A stretch of DNA of 64,000 nucleotides from Phaseolus vulgaris (taxonomy: Eukaryota > Streptophyta > Magnoliopsida > Fabales > Fabaceae), in the NCBI RefSeq assembly GCF_000499845.2, contig NC_023758.2:27315520-27379519 (forward strand). The letters are read 5' to 3'. The notes under the pieces were generated by a model. That model ran no database searches. It worked only from the letters and a program-made list of their open reading frames with translations, and was not told the DNA's origin. Both the position numbers and the translations under genes were made by a program. Within the stretch, counting starts at the first letter, position 1, and each line of letters opens with the position of its first letter. Positions 34,166 to 44,764 of the stretch are shown in pieces.

Positions 34166-34805
34166 ATGTTCCGATGCTTTATTGCGCAGATATCACTAAT
34201 CCACAAGCCTTTTCACGCGAAAGAGAATGTTCACGCGTTTAATGTCGGTAAGTGGAGGAACAAAATATCCCAAAACTATTCAAAATCTCTCTTCCTTTTT
34301 CTCTGGCATCGTTTTACACTATTGATTTTTCCAATGCAGTATCGGTTCCATTTGCTTTCGTCTGTGACCTCAGAAGTGCTCGTGGATAAAGGCCAATCGT
34401 TTTTGCTGGCTCGGGGCACGTTTTGAATTTATCTTGTTTTTTTTGCATAATAATTAGTTTTTCGATATTTCTTTTACGGAATTAAATGTTCTGCTTATTA
34501 GCTTTGGTCAGTTGCGGTTTTGTCACGAAAACAGAGGAGTCTCTGATTTCGAGAATACCGTTTAGATGTCGTTATTTCCATGCAACAGGTTTGGTTGAAT
34601 CAAACGTGAATTGCATTGTTTTTATTAATATTTGTGATTTGTGATGTCTTATACGTTGACGTTTTCATTTGGTTTCCCTTTTATTGTATTGTTCCAGCAT
34701 TGTCTTCTTCTACTGGACTACTGCCGACTCGCCGAGTTCTTGGTGTTCCTGAATATGCCTGTTAGGACGAGATAAAGAAGGCATTTCACTTGGTGCGTGA
34801 GTATT
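34166..34805 (+). pseudogene. 5' part of a mitochondrial DnaJ (ATJ1-like) gene
   Basis: Three exons with good splice signals stay in phase. Exon 1 runs from an ATG at 34166 to 34247 (donor GTAAGT). Exon 2 is 34502-34588, between TTATTAG and CAG|GT, and encodes ISRIPFRCRYFHAT, a targeting-peptide end as in mitochondrial J-proteins. Exon 3 begins at 34698 after TTCCAG and reads ALSSSTGLLPTRRVLGVPEY, then a TAG, then DEIKKAFHLV. The last part matches the start of a J domain (..YYDVLGVxxxAxxxEIKKAFH), which in the intact family stimulates Hsp70. The stop sits inside helix I/II, and the HPD motif, zinc fingers and C-terminal domain are not found downstream. It is a 5' gene fragment; assignment to the ATJ1 branch is from memory of the family. 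Confidence 0.65.
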
Positions 34806-35841
34806 AGGAATCTCTTGTTTTGTATGGCTTAGACAAATATTGATTGATGAAATCTATGCATGTTAGGCTAGGTACAGCGAAGGTGAAGTCTATTTGAAGA
34901 TTGTCATGTTTTTTTTGACAATGATGATGATTCAATTTAATATAGAACACTTTTTGTTGGAGAGATGAAATTTTATTTCAATTGATTTGTACTTGTAACA
35001 ACAATGTCAAATTACTCTATTCTCGGTCAGAGGAATATTTTATTTCGACTACTCTGTACTTGTTAGGAGTGACAACAATGGGAGATTAGATGATCTATTC
35101 TCAGTCATGACAATAATTTAATGTCACCGAACCAGGTTTACCTATAAGGATAGGGAAATATTATAGTTACTAACCAGGTTTAATCGTTCATATGCTTGTT
35201 TTTAACCTATAAAAAACATGTATGGAGAAATATTTTATTGTTTGTGTTCTCGCCGATTGACCTGGATCGAGTCTTGGTGGTGGATTTTGGGCCAACTTTT
35301 CTTTTCCACAATTGCTACTTTGAGATGCTTGAAATCCACAATGAGGGAGCTCCACCTATTGACAAAACTCCGACGATCAAGTTTGCGAGAGCATATACTA
35401 TGAGTATAGTGTCTAGGTCTAGTGTGGAATAGCACTTACCTTTGATCAGGGTCTTAAAGCCCTTTTATAGTTCTCGTAGATCCCCTCTTTAGGAGTTAAC
35501 AAACATAAAGATATTCTGTTAATATATCCCCTTTATGGGTGTGGGTAGAGTTGTGAATCTTGAGCTTTTAAGAAATAGTGAGATTGAAAAATTAGAGCAG
35601 TAAAAATGAGTTTGTTAAGATGAATGTGTTGTTGTAAGAAGAAAAAGAACATAATACAGGATGATTGTATAAGAAAAGATATTGGTGGTAACATAAGTGT
35701 GACAATGATTGAGAAAAAGATAATATAAAATCAGTTTATATGGTTCGTATATGTGCAAAGGCAGCCATTGGTGAGGAGAGTGGATATCATGTTTTATACT
35801 TTAAGAAGAAGGGACAGAGGGAGGCAAGAATTGCATTGTAG
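34806..35841. other. Unassigned region with one odd open stretch
   Basis: No recognisable gene. The stretch 35196-35432 is open in three frames; the best plus-strand frame contains HNEGAPPIDKTPTIKFARAY, which I do not recognise. It has higher GC than its surroundings and could be a diverged exon. The rest is AT-rich intergenic DNA. Confidence 0.35.
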
Positions 35842-36185
35842 GAAATTATTAAAAGGGATCTCATGCTGAATAATGATCCTGAGAATTTGGATTTATTGTG
35901 GTCCTCAAAGGATGGCATATAACTTTTGGACCTCTGTCCAAAACTATGCTTTTAGGTAATCCATGAAATCTTACCACTTCTTTAAAGAAGAGTCTATTCA
36001 CAACCATATCAAAAGCTTTTGTTGTCCTAGGAAGTTCTAATATAAATCATATGCTTATGTCTTCTCATGGAGCACTTGCAAAAGGGAGCATAGAGTTCAT
36101 GAGACATTGTCTTAGAGTTAGTTTTAAAATAAGAAATTATTAAAAGGGATCTCATGCTGAATAATGTTCCTGAGAATTTGGATTT
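35842..36185. repeat. Captured gypsy fragment between 53-bp direct repeats
   Basis: A 53-base repeat (starts GAAATTATTAAAAGGGATCT) occurs at 35842-35894 and 36133-36185 with one mismatch seen. Between the copies, about 35900-36097, lies DNA closely matching the integrase-side region of the gypsy element at 39307-39519 (GTCCTCAAAGGATGGC... to GCATAGAGTT). No element ends are present, so this looks like filler DNA captured during break repair with duplication of the target. Confidence 0.7.
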
Positions 36186-36409
36186 CAACTGAGCCTAATT
36201 ATATTGTGTTAGCCATGTAGCTGATCTCTTGTGAAATAAAGCTAATTTTGCTGAGCACTACATTTTCTCCAGTTTTTACTTCATTTTTATCTAATTTAGG
36301 AGAGAGAAAATTCCATACCTAGCAGTGGCACTCAAGGTTAGTTCATACTTATCAGTCTTCTATAGGTGCAGCTAAAATGATATATATGACCTATAACATT
36401 ATAATAAAT

Positions 36410-37207
36410 TGTGGTCCAGAGTGAGACTTGTACCGACCAGTTCTCGGACTTCGGCGTTGACCACAGTTGTGGTGGGGCTTCGAAGGCTAGGTCCCACGAG
36501 GAGCATGGCTCAGTGTCTCGCGAAGCACGTGAGTCAAGGTGGCCGAGGTGTGTGCTCGGCGTCGGGTGAAGGCCTCGGACCTCGGCGACCTGAACAAAAA
36601 AAGATGGGCCAAAATGGTGGTTTCCAAGCCACACTCCAGTTATCAGTAAGGGAGAAGCCTAGGCCATGGGGGATCCGTGCGCGGGGTGTGGATGACGCCT
36701 TATGGCGTAACACAGTTAAAGAGCCACTGGGAAAGAGACGACTCAGAAGGGTCACATCCCATGGGTGATCTGCATGCAAGGCACGCGACTACTAGGGCGC
36801 TCCCAGGGCGGATGGCCCCAGAGATTGGGTGCATGAGTTGGCACCCAAGTGGTCATCCCGGGGAGGTCGCACTCTAGTAAAGGGGTCTTACGCGCCAAAT
36901 GGCCCTAAGAATGGGTGATAGTGGCACTAAGGCACACCTACAGTAAGCCCAGTTACGGTTAGCGAAAAGGGCGGGAAACCCTGAAGTATATTAAGGGTAA
37001 CAACCAACATAACAAGGTACGCAATCCTAACACAAGTACACACACAGAATTACACTGAGAGTTTTGGTGTTTCCTGACCCTTAGACTGACTTGAGCGTCG
37101 GAGTGCAAACGGCCGCGAGGGCGTCCTTTGTCTTTGCGTTTCAGGTGTTCGAAGGAGAAGGAACGCAGAGATTCTTGGACGTGAGGTTGTCGTAGCAAGA
37201 CTGATCA
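36410..37207. mobile_element. GC-rich LTR-like block, probably a solo LTR
   Basis: About 800 bases with GC far above the neighbourhood, starting near TGTGGTCCAGAGTGAGAC and ending near GTAGCAAGACTGATCA. It contains a TATATTAAGGG box (about 36985) followed by a leader-like stretch with GAGCGTCGGAGTGC and GCCGCGAGGGCG, a layout common in LTRs of plant Ty3-gypsy elements. No target duplication could be matched with confidence, so the ends are approximate. Several open frames across it are by-products of the high GC content. Confidence 0.55.
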
Positions 37208-37419
37208 AATAATTTCTTTTCCTGCCTACAATCATGTCAAGAGTAACTATTAATGGTCCAAGTCATTCATCCAAAGTCATTGAGAAAATATAGATTCTTC
37301 TTATGTAAACTACACAGTAGCTCTTAGTTTTTAGTAGAACACTAAGCAACCAATTAGGAACGTACGCCAATAACATAAATAAATCCAGCTTAGTATGTAA
37401 ATTTAAAACACAATGGAAT

Positions 37420-37961
37420 TGTCATATAACGGGAGTAATATTTTAAGTAAAGTCGGATAATATATATAAATAGGTAATCAACTCTCATTCTATTTTTTTT
37501 TAACACAATGACGAAATAATAATTTTAACTTATTATAATTAATTAAGTCAATCACAATTTTTTTATAATTTTTTTCTTAATTCTGTTGTAATTTGTAATA
37601 CAACAATAAACAATTGATTGAATAATTAAACATACATTTGAGCACTACTACTACATAGAAATAAAAAAAAAAGTAACATTTTAATTATTTATACCTGAAC
37701 ATATGACTTTTAAAGATTACTTTTAACTAGAAAAAATTCTTTAAATATAAAAATTATTATAGTCAAATAATTTATCATAAAGACCCTTTATTTTAGAACT
37801 GGAAATAGCTGAGTCATATTTGTTCAACTATATTTTAATTACTGTATATTTTACGTACAGATGAGTCTCTCTTTTTAAGTCCATAGTCCCTATCCACAAA
37901 AATTTGCATGATAAAAATTTGTGTACTCTGTATTTTAAATGGATTTTAACTTTTACAAACT
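37420..37961. repeat. Segmental duplicate of 48.34-48.77 kb
   Basis: AT-rich DNA matching 48340-48770 in long stretches (TTTTAAAGATTACTTTTAAC, AAAATTATTATAGTCAA, TTTTAGAACTGGAAATAG). The gypsy element at 37967 is inserted at its end. No coding sequence. Confidence 0.75.
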
Positions 37962-38796
37962 GTATTTGATGGATTTGTGTCTCCTTTTTTGTGGTTTTTG
38001 TTGATGAATGCGGAAGCTCCATGGATTGATGGTGGTACAAGGTTCTCCTAAGAGTTGTGATAGCCTTGTAGGTGCATGAGAAGTAGGAAGAGTAGGAGTG
38101 GTTCGGCCAACTTCCTTTGTAGGTGAAGGTTTGAAGATTAAAAGCCTATTCCTAAGAGAGTTTAGGCAAGGAGTGAGAATGACACAATTTTGGCAGCATT
38201 CCACTATTCAATTAATCTTTGAAATACATGAGCCAAGCCCTCTTATTTATAGTGTTTAGAGGGCTGGAAATTCAAAAGAAAGTGGAGGGAAATTCATATG
38301 AGAAGCATTTGAATATGGAGCCAATTCTTAGTCACAAGGGAAGTGTGACTTGGTTTCTTTTTTTTGGCACCTCCTAAATCTACACCTACACCTTCTTTTT
38401 ATGTCACATGAAAGGTGTGACTTAGCTTTATACATTTGCACCTCTTATATCTATATCTACACCTCCCTTTATGTTCTACTAAAAATAATCAAAATTAATT
38501 ACAAAAAAAGACATCCAATGATTCTTGGTTGGCCCAAATCTTCTATTTGTTGGGCTTGAGCTGAAGCTTGAACTTGTATTTGGGCTTGGGCTTGAGCTTT
38601 TTCTATCATGGGCTTGGGCCTCTTCCATCATCCCCTCCCTCTTGAAAAGGATTTGTCCTCAAATCCAATGCTTCTTCTTCATCATCATTATGTGGATGTA
38701 TGTGGCTGGATGGTGTCCATCATCTCCTCCTTCTTGAGAAAATCTATCCTCAGATCCACAGGGTCGATCTCAGATAGCAGCCTCTTGCTTTGACAA

Positions 38797-39414
38797 CTAT
38801 GCTCGTCCTCCCGGATCAAACGTCCATCTATGGGAATCATCAAACAAAGCAAATGAGTTAGTTGAAGCAGTTGTATAACAATCAACTTTATGAAGTTGCC
38901 ATTCCTCTTGTTTTTCTATTGTTTTTGGCAACTTCTCATAATATTTCTCTATTTGTTGTTGTATTTGTTCTTGAATCCTCTCATGCATTTTTTTAGCAAA
39001 TTCAGCTTTTGTAACTCCTTCCTTATGCACAAAGGTATGTGGATTAGGAAGGGGTAATAAATCTAAAGGAGTAAGAGGATCAAACCCATATACAACTTCA
39101 AATGAAGAAATATTAGTAGTCTTGTGAACTACTTTATTGTATTCAAACTCAATATGGAAAAGATACTCATCCCTAGAGTTGTGGTTGTCTCTCACGATTA
39201 CCCTAGGCATAGTAGAAAGAGCTATATTTTCAACTTTGTTTTCACCATTCGTTTGAGGAAGACTAGAAATTGAAATTTTCAACTTAGTTCTAAATATTTC
39301 CAAAAGAGTCCTCAAAGGATGGCATATAACTTTTGGACCTCTATCCAAAACTATGCTTTTAGGTAATCCATGAAATCTTACCACTTCTCTAAAGAAGAGC
39401 CTATTCAAAACCAT
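38797..39414 (-). pseudogene. Gypsy integrase C-terminal part
   Basis: Reads FFREVVRFHGLPKSIVLDRG, SSLPQTNGENKVENIALSTM, then HIEFEYNKVVHKTT and FEVVYGFDPLTPLDLLPLP. These are the integrase core and GPY-like tail of plant Ty3-gypsy elements. The usual DG..FTS.FW stretch and the TDGQTE motif are altered (DRGPKVICH; TNGENKVEN), so it is decayed. The frame simply runs out near 38800. A matching piece is also found at 35900-36097. Confidence 0.85.
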
Positions 39415-39518
39415 AAAAATGAAGTCAAAACCTTTTGTTGTCCTAGGAAGTTCTAATATAAATCCTATGTTTATGTCTTCCCATGGAGCACTTGCAAAAG
39501 GTGAAGGAGCATAGAGTT

Positions 39519-39681
39519 TGATAAGTGTCTAATTTCAGTAATATTTCATATTAAAATATAGGCACTTATGAGGATTTATTGCTAATTTACATATAAAATA
39601 ATCCCTAATTTATGAATTTATACCTTTTTACATTTTTTATGATCTTTATTTGAATAAGAGTATTTTATTAACAAATTTTAT
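39519..39681 (+). mobile_element. LTR 5'-fragment (TGATAAGTGCC family) inside the gypsy element
   Basis: Starts exactly at TGATAAGTGTCTAATTTCAG and follows the solo LTR at 30743 for about 160 bases, to the ACAAATTTT region, where it breaks off. The gypsy copy at 36.0 kb continues uninterrupted through the same point (GAGTT then CATGAGACATTG), so the LTR was inserted here and later lost its 3' end together with flanking gypsy sequence. Confidence 0.8.
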
Positions 39682-39793
39682 CAACTCTAAATTGGCCCAT
39701 GAGTTCTCCTTCATGAAGAATTTATTTTTTATGTGTGAAGGTAGTCTCGTTGGTACGACCATGGAGCATGGAATTTTGAACACTTAGCAATGG

Positions 39794-40997
39794 TCATATC
39801 AATAAAACATGACAAGTTTCGTTAGGCACTACATCACATAAAACTTTATCTTTGTAGGTGCCTATAGATAACTCGACCTTCACTTGTTGGCTAGTTTCTA
39901 TTTTTATATTTTTTTCACTCTCACTATTTTCTTTGTCTTGGATACTATGGTCACCTTTGTCCCTTAAGATCATAGATCTTTCATTGGAACAATGAGGTGC
40001 TAAATGACTTTTACCAAGATATTCTAAACATTGATTTATTCTAGCTTGAGTGTGTGAAATATGCTCGAATAGGTTTTGGGAAAGTTCTAGGGATGTTTCT
40101 TTTATATGTTCTTCCCCTATTTGGAACTCATCCTTGTCATAAGATTCAAAGTATGAACTTTGTTTTTGACTTGATTGTTTTCTCAAAATTTGTTTTTCAA
40201 TTTTAATGCTAAGTTGAATCAAGTCATTAAAATCTCTATAAGGTAAAAGTTCAACTTTGTTTCTTATCTCAAGTTTGAGACCACTTAAAAACCTAGATAT
40301 GGTGGTATGGTTGTCCTCATTAGCCATTGCCCTTTTTATATATATCGCCATCTTTTGCCAATATTCTTCTACACTTAGATTTTTTTTGATGAAGTCCTTG
40401 GAGTTTGTCCATTGACTTCCTTTTGTAGGATGAGGGAATATGACGACATCTCAAGGCTCCCCTAAGGTTATTCCAATATGTAATGGGAGGGTCCTTGTGG
40501 AGATGTCTCTCTCTTTTTAGGGCAATCCACCAATTCATAGCATTTCCTTTAAAACTTAAGATGGCTAAGGGTACCTTTCTTTCCTCACTTACTCTATGGC
40601 AAGCAAACAATTGTTCTACCTTCATTTCCCAATCTAGATAGGTTTCTACATTTTCTTTCCCATGGAAATAAGGTAGATCTACCCTAACCTCCTTAGTGCT
40701 TTCTTGTTCTTTTCTTTCTCTTCTAGTTCTCCTAGGGGGTGGTTGATAATATTCATTTATCCTAAGACTTTCTTCCCCAAAAGATTCATGATTGTGAGAA
40801 CTAGATGCATGTGAATATATTTTTTTACATTTTTGAGAGCTTTCATCCTTTTCTTTAGTCATTTTCAACTCTTTGATTTGTACCTCATGTTCCAATTCTC
40901 TATATGAGAATGATTGAAAGTCCTTGACTAATTGTTTTAAAAGAGATTTGATGGACTTTATATCACTTTCACTAAATTTAGAAGAATGAGTTGACAT
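39794..40997 (-). pseudogene. Gypsy gag, frameshifted
   Basis: Two overlapping frames make up the gag. The first (40997-40320) has the N-terminal basic/Ser-rich part and the core VDLPYFHGKENVETYLDWEM ... KGNAMNWWIALKRER, the usual retrotransposon gag domain. A shift near 40380 leads into the second (40351-39794), with ISRFLSGLKLEIRNKVELLP and FNDLIQLSIKIEKQ, and then a Lys/Glu-rich tail. No zinc knuckle is recognisable; the frame ends near CDVVPNETCHVLL, which resembles the protease border (VVPMEACHILL-type). Confidence 0.85.
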
Positions 40998-43533
40998 GAC
41001 TAAAGATTTGTGTTTAAAAGTATTTTACCTCAAGAAAGAAAAGGAAAGTAGTGAAGGTAGCTTTACAGGAAAGAGAGGTGAGTCACTAAGACTTCTTAAG
41101 TACCAAGTCTTTCCTTGCCAAAATCTATCCCTCAAAAACTTCACACAATTCTTTTTCTAAGTAAATTACTTATATCACAATTAGGAATGAAAAGTCAAAT
41201 TTTATGCAAAGGAAAACAATGCAAAGCAATTTAACAAACAAAGCAATTAAGCAATGCTAAACAAGTAATTAACGTAAAGCAAATAGCTAAACACAATTAA
41301 AGATTGCTAATCTACAAAGCTTAAAACTAGACGTTTCCTAAGTGAGGCTTCTAGACACTTTGAGCCTTTGAAGACATACTCACCGTCTACACGTGATTAA
41401 TCCACTAATTAAACAAAGGTTAAATGTAATTACAACTCAAAGAAATACAAAGAAATTGAATTGCACAAATTAAATTTCAGCTTTCTATACTATGCACTCC
41501 TTTGGCTTGTAGTTGCTCTTCTTTATTGTGTCCTTCAAAGTGTATGTGTTTGGTATTTGTATTTGTGTTTGTTGTTGCTCCTTGCCTTAACCTCTTATGA
41601 ATAGACAATTAAATTCTCCAAAACAGTACCTACTAAGTAGAGCTAGACTCACCTCAAAGTCAATTCCACTTAACAAGCACCAATTGAATTTATCCACCAA
41701 CAATTTAGAGGTCAAGAAAAGAAAGCAAGAAACAAATTAAATTTTAAAAAAAATACCACAGCAAATGGATTTGAATTATGTGACACAACTTAGAAAGAGT
41801 TCTGAATAAAATTGGATAAGAAAATAAAAATAGGCACTCAATAAAGGATGACACACAAAAAGAACCTAAAGAAAGGTATTAGAATTGATTTGAAAAACTA
41901 AAATAGCACTACTGGAAAAATTTAGGTTCAGAAAGCGTGACTTAAAATATCTATGCTGAGCTGTCAATTTTGAATTTGCTTATGAAAATTTAACCACAAA
42001 CGATTCAATGTCTTAGCAAGCTTTTGGCGCTGGAATCACACCAAAAACATGCACCAAATAATTGTGATAAAGTTTTCAAAATCACTGTCCAACTACCGTA
42101 TATTTTGGCACCAGGATGCACTCTTTTTTTGTTTTATTTATCATTTTTTCTCTATTTTTTATTTTCATCTGATTCTTTTTTTCTTGATTTTCTAACACAT
42201 CAAACTGTATAAATCCAGATTTTCAGAATTTTTCTCCAACGTATTTAAAATTCATAACAAAAAACAGCCAGCACAGAACTTGAAAAACAGAGTAGTCCTA
42301 ATTCTGAAATTTAAAAACAGAATGAGAAACTTCAAAAACACAATGGAGTAGATGTATATGAATTTGTATGGATCTATCACACAAATATGAACTCAATATA
42401 AAAGTAAAATGCACCAAAGGATCAACAAACACATAAATATAATTCTGGACTCAAATTAAATCAAGAAACCAAAATTATCAACAAATTTAGCACAACAAGG
42501 ATTTGATGACAAATTAGGAAATACATGACTAGACAAAACATCAAAGGATTCAGAAAATAAAATGACTCAAGACAAATCATATGAACCGAACAAAAATTCA
42601 AACAAGACTCAAACAACCTAAAATCAAAACAGCAACACAATTTCATATAGATTCCTACACAAAATATGAAAATAAGAAGCTCAAGAACAATTTGAACATT
42701 TTGCACCGATTGAATTGCTTAAAACAGCAACTAAATCAAATTAAAAAGCAAAAAACAGCATGACAACATGAACAAGTGATGAACAACACGGAAATAAGAA
42801 GAACACAAACACAAAAATGAGAGAAGACACTTAGCTCTTGTAGAACTTATGCTCATGATACCAAATGATGGATTTGTGTCTCCTTTCTTGCGGTTTTTGT
42901 TGATGAATGCGGAAGCTCCATGGCTTGATGGTGGAACAAGGCTCTCCTAAGAGTTGTGATAGCCTTGGAGGTGCATGAGAAGTAGGAAGAGTAGGAGTGG
43001 TTCGGACAACTCCCTTTGTAGGTGAAGGTTTGAAGATTAAAAGCCTATTCCTAAGAGAGTTTAGGCAAGGAGTGAGAATGACACAATTTTGGCACCATTT
43101 CACTATTCAATTAATCTTTGAAATACATGAGCCAAGCCCTCTTATTTATAGTGTTTAGAGGGCTGAAAATTCAAAAGAAAGTGGAGGAAAATTCAAATGA
43201 GAAGCAATTGAATATGGAGCCAATTCCTAGTCACAAGGGAAGTGTGATTTGGTTTCTTTTTATTGGCACCTCCTAAATCTACACCTACATCTTCTTTTTA
43301 TGTCACATGGCAGGTGTGACTTAGCTTTATACATTTGCACCTCTTATATCTATATCTACACCTCCCTTTATGTTCTACTAAAAATACTCAAAAGTAATTA
43401 CAAAAAAGACATCCAATGATGCTTTGTTGGCCCAAATCTTCTATTTGTTGGGTTTGAGCAGAAGCTTGAACTTGTATTTGGACTTATGCTTGAACTTTTT
43501 TTATCTTGGGCTTGGACCTCTTCCATAAGTATT

Positions 43534-43669
43534 TGTCCCACAAAAACTATAGGTTAAATAAATGAGTTTGCATTTACAAATATACATTCAATTTTTTTTA
43601 ACATTTATTTGTATAAGAAAAAATTATTGAATCCATTAAACAATACGCAATCAATAAAAAAAATAAAAT
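43534..43669. other. Short intergenic stretch
   Basis: AT-rich, nothing recognised. Confidence 0.4.
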
Positions 43670-44200
43670 AATAAAAGACTTATGTAGAAGACAGGCCAAG
43701 TTGATATTTTGAGAGACTGTAGCATAGAGGGCAGTGTTAAACTGAGCATAAATGTATGTACAGAATTACGAACATTAATGTATGTACAGACTGAGACAGT
43801 AAGGAGAAATTAAAGAAAATGATACAATCATTCACTTACCACAAAATCTTGAAGTCTTTTTCTCTGGGTCTGTGTAGTACAGTCTTATTTCTGGAATGTA
43901 CTTTATGTATTGCAAATCCTCTCCCGTTTCTCTCTTGCACCGCTTCTTTAAATAAGGACATCCGTCTATAATTAAAGAAGAAAAGTTGGTGAGGCGTTGA
44001 ATGCTACTCGGTACTGACTTAAACTTCTCACACCACCGAATCTTTAACTTTTGAAGAGAAGTAAGGTCTCCCAGCTAGTCGGGCAATGAAGTAGAGTGCA
44101 ATCGCTTATATCCAAAGTTCGTATGGAGGGAACACGTTGTAAGCCATTCGGTAATGTCGAGCAATAGTTGATTCTGACAGTCCGAAGGGCAGTTAGTTGG
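43670..44200 (-). pseudogene. CNL-4: 3' tip of a further CC-NB-LRR gene
   Basis: From about 44200 to 43845 the minus strand carries the end of a CNL LRR: the PSLxxL repeat region, then SLPSSIKRLTNL-like and RETGEDxQYIKxIPEI-like coding, close to CNL-1 2855-3220, but with several changes and out-of-frame positions. It keeps the CNL-1 splice donor (GTG then GTAAGTGAATGATTG near 43845) and the start of the intron, but the TTGCGTGCAG acceptor is changed. 43670-43745 matches the CNL-1 3' flank at 2440-2520. The rest of the gene is absent; at 44200 it gives way to an unrelated AT-rich repeat. Confidence 0.8.
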
Positions 44201-44764
44201 ATCAGTTAATGGAATTTTTTCATTAAATGAAAGTTATCATGATTTTTATAAAATAAAATAAAATAAAATAAAATAAAATAAAATAAAATAAAATAAAATT
44301 TTGATTTCTAAATAGATGGAGTGGAAGAGAAAGTAAAGGAAAGAGAAGGAAAAGTTAGGAGAGATAAAAGATGGGGGAGGGAGATAAAAGAGAGAAAGGA
44401 GCTTTCGAGAAAGGAATTTTAAATCTTCATATTTGGAGCTATGATGTTATTGTCTTTAGTGAAGATGAGGTTAAACTTTTGTTTATATTAATTTTAATAA
44501 ATTCATTTTTGTTTTATTAACATTTTATTTATTTATTATTATTTATTTATTTTTATTTGTGTATTAATTTTATTTATTACCTGTTACGCACGTCTTAAAT
44601 TTTTGTATTTATCTTTTGTACTAGTTTTATTTATTTTATTTATCTATTTTCTTTATTTGTAGTTATGTAATGTTCTTATCTATTTATTTTATCTATATTT
44701 AATTACGTATTGATACTATTTATTTATTTTATTTATTTCTAATTATACTGATTATATATATTTA
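44201..44764. repeat. Dispersed repeat copy 1 with (TAAAA)n expansion
   Basis: Shares GAAAGTTATCATGATTTTTATAAAATAAAA, then a GGAGTGGAAGAGAA purine-rich block and TTTTAAATCTTCA with 60470-60660, and more weakly with 62085-62290. Here the TAAAA unit is expanded to about ten repeats (44247-44297), against about two in the 60.5 kb copy. It continues in TTTATTTA-rich DNA and is interrupted by the LINE. No ends or coding part recognised. Confidence 0.7.

Larger units (their letters stand above)
37967..43528 (-). mobile_element. Ty3-gypsy retrotransposon, internally deleted
   Basis: LTRs 37967-38630 (3') and 42866-43528 (5'), about 663 bp each, share TGATGGATTTGTGTCTCC at the left end. The target duplication GTATT is exact (37962-37966 and 43529-43533). 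On the minus strand a primer-binding-like TGGTATCATGAGC follows the 5' LTR (42863-42851), and a polypurine tract TTTTCAAGAGGGAGGGGA precedes the 3' LTR (38648-38631). The right LTR ends CCATAA where the left has CCATCA. Protease, reverse transcriptase and RNase H are missing, leaving gag and integrase remnants. Confidence 0.92.

Noticed and set aside
35196..35432. Possible gene with IHNEGAPPIDKTPTIKFARA
   Set aside because: Open in three frames at once, no family recognised, no splice context; too weak to call.
36409..36877. Several overlapping long frames on both strands
   Set aside because: The block is GC-rich, so stop codons are rare in all frames; nothing resembles a protein and the layout fits an LTR.
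37828..38204. Frames repeated at 42831-43103 (ECCQNCVILTPCLNSLRNRL-like)
   Set aside because: They lie in the two LTRs of the gypsy element and cross the LTR border, so they are not genes.
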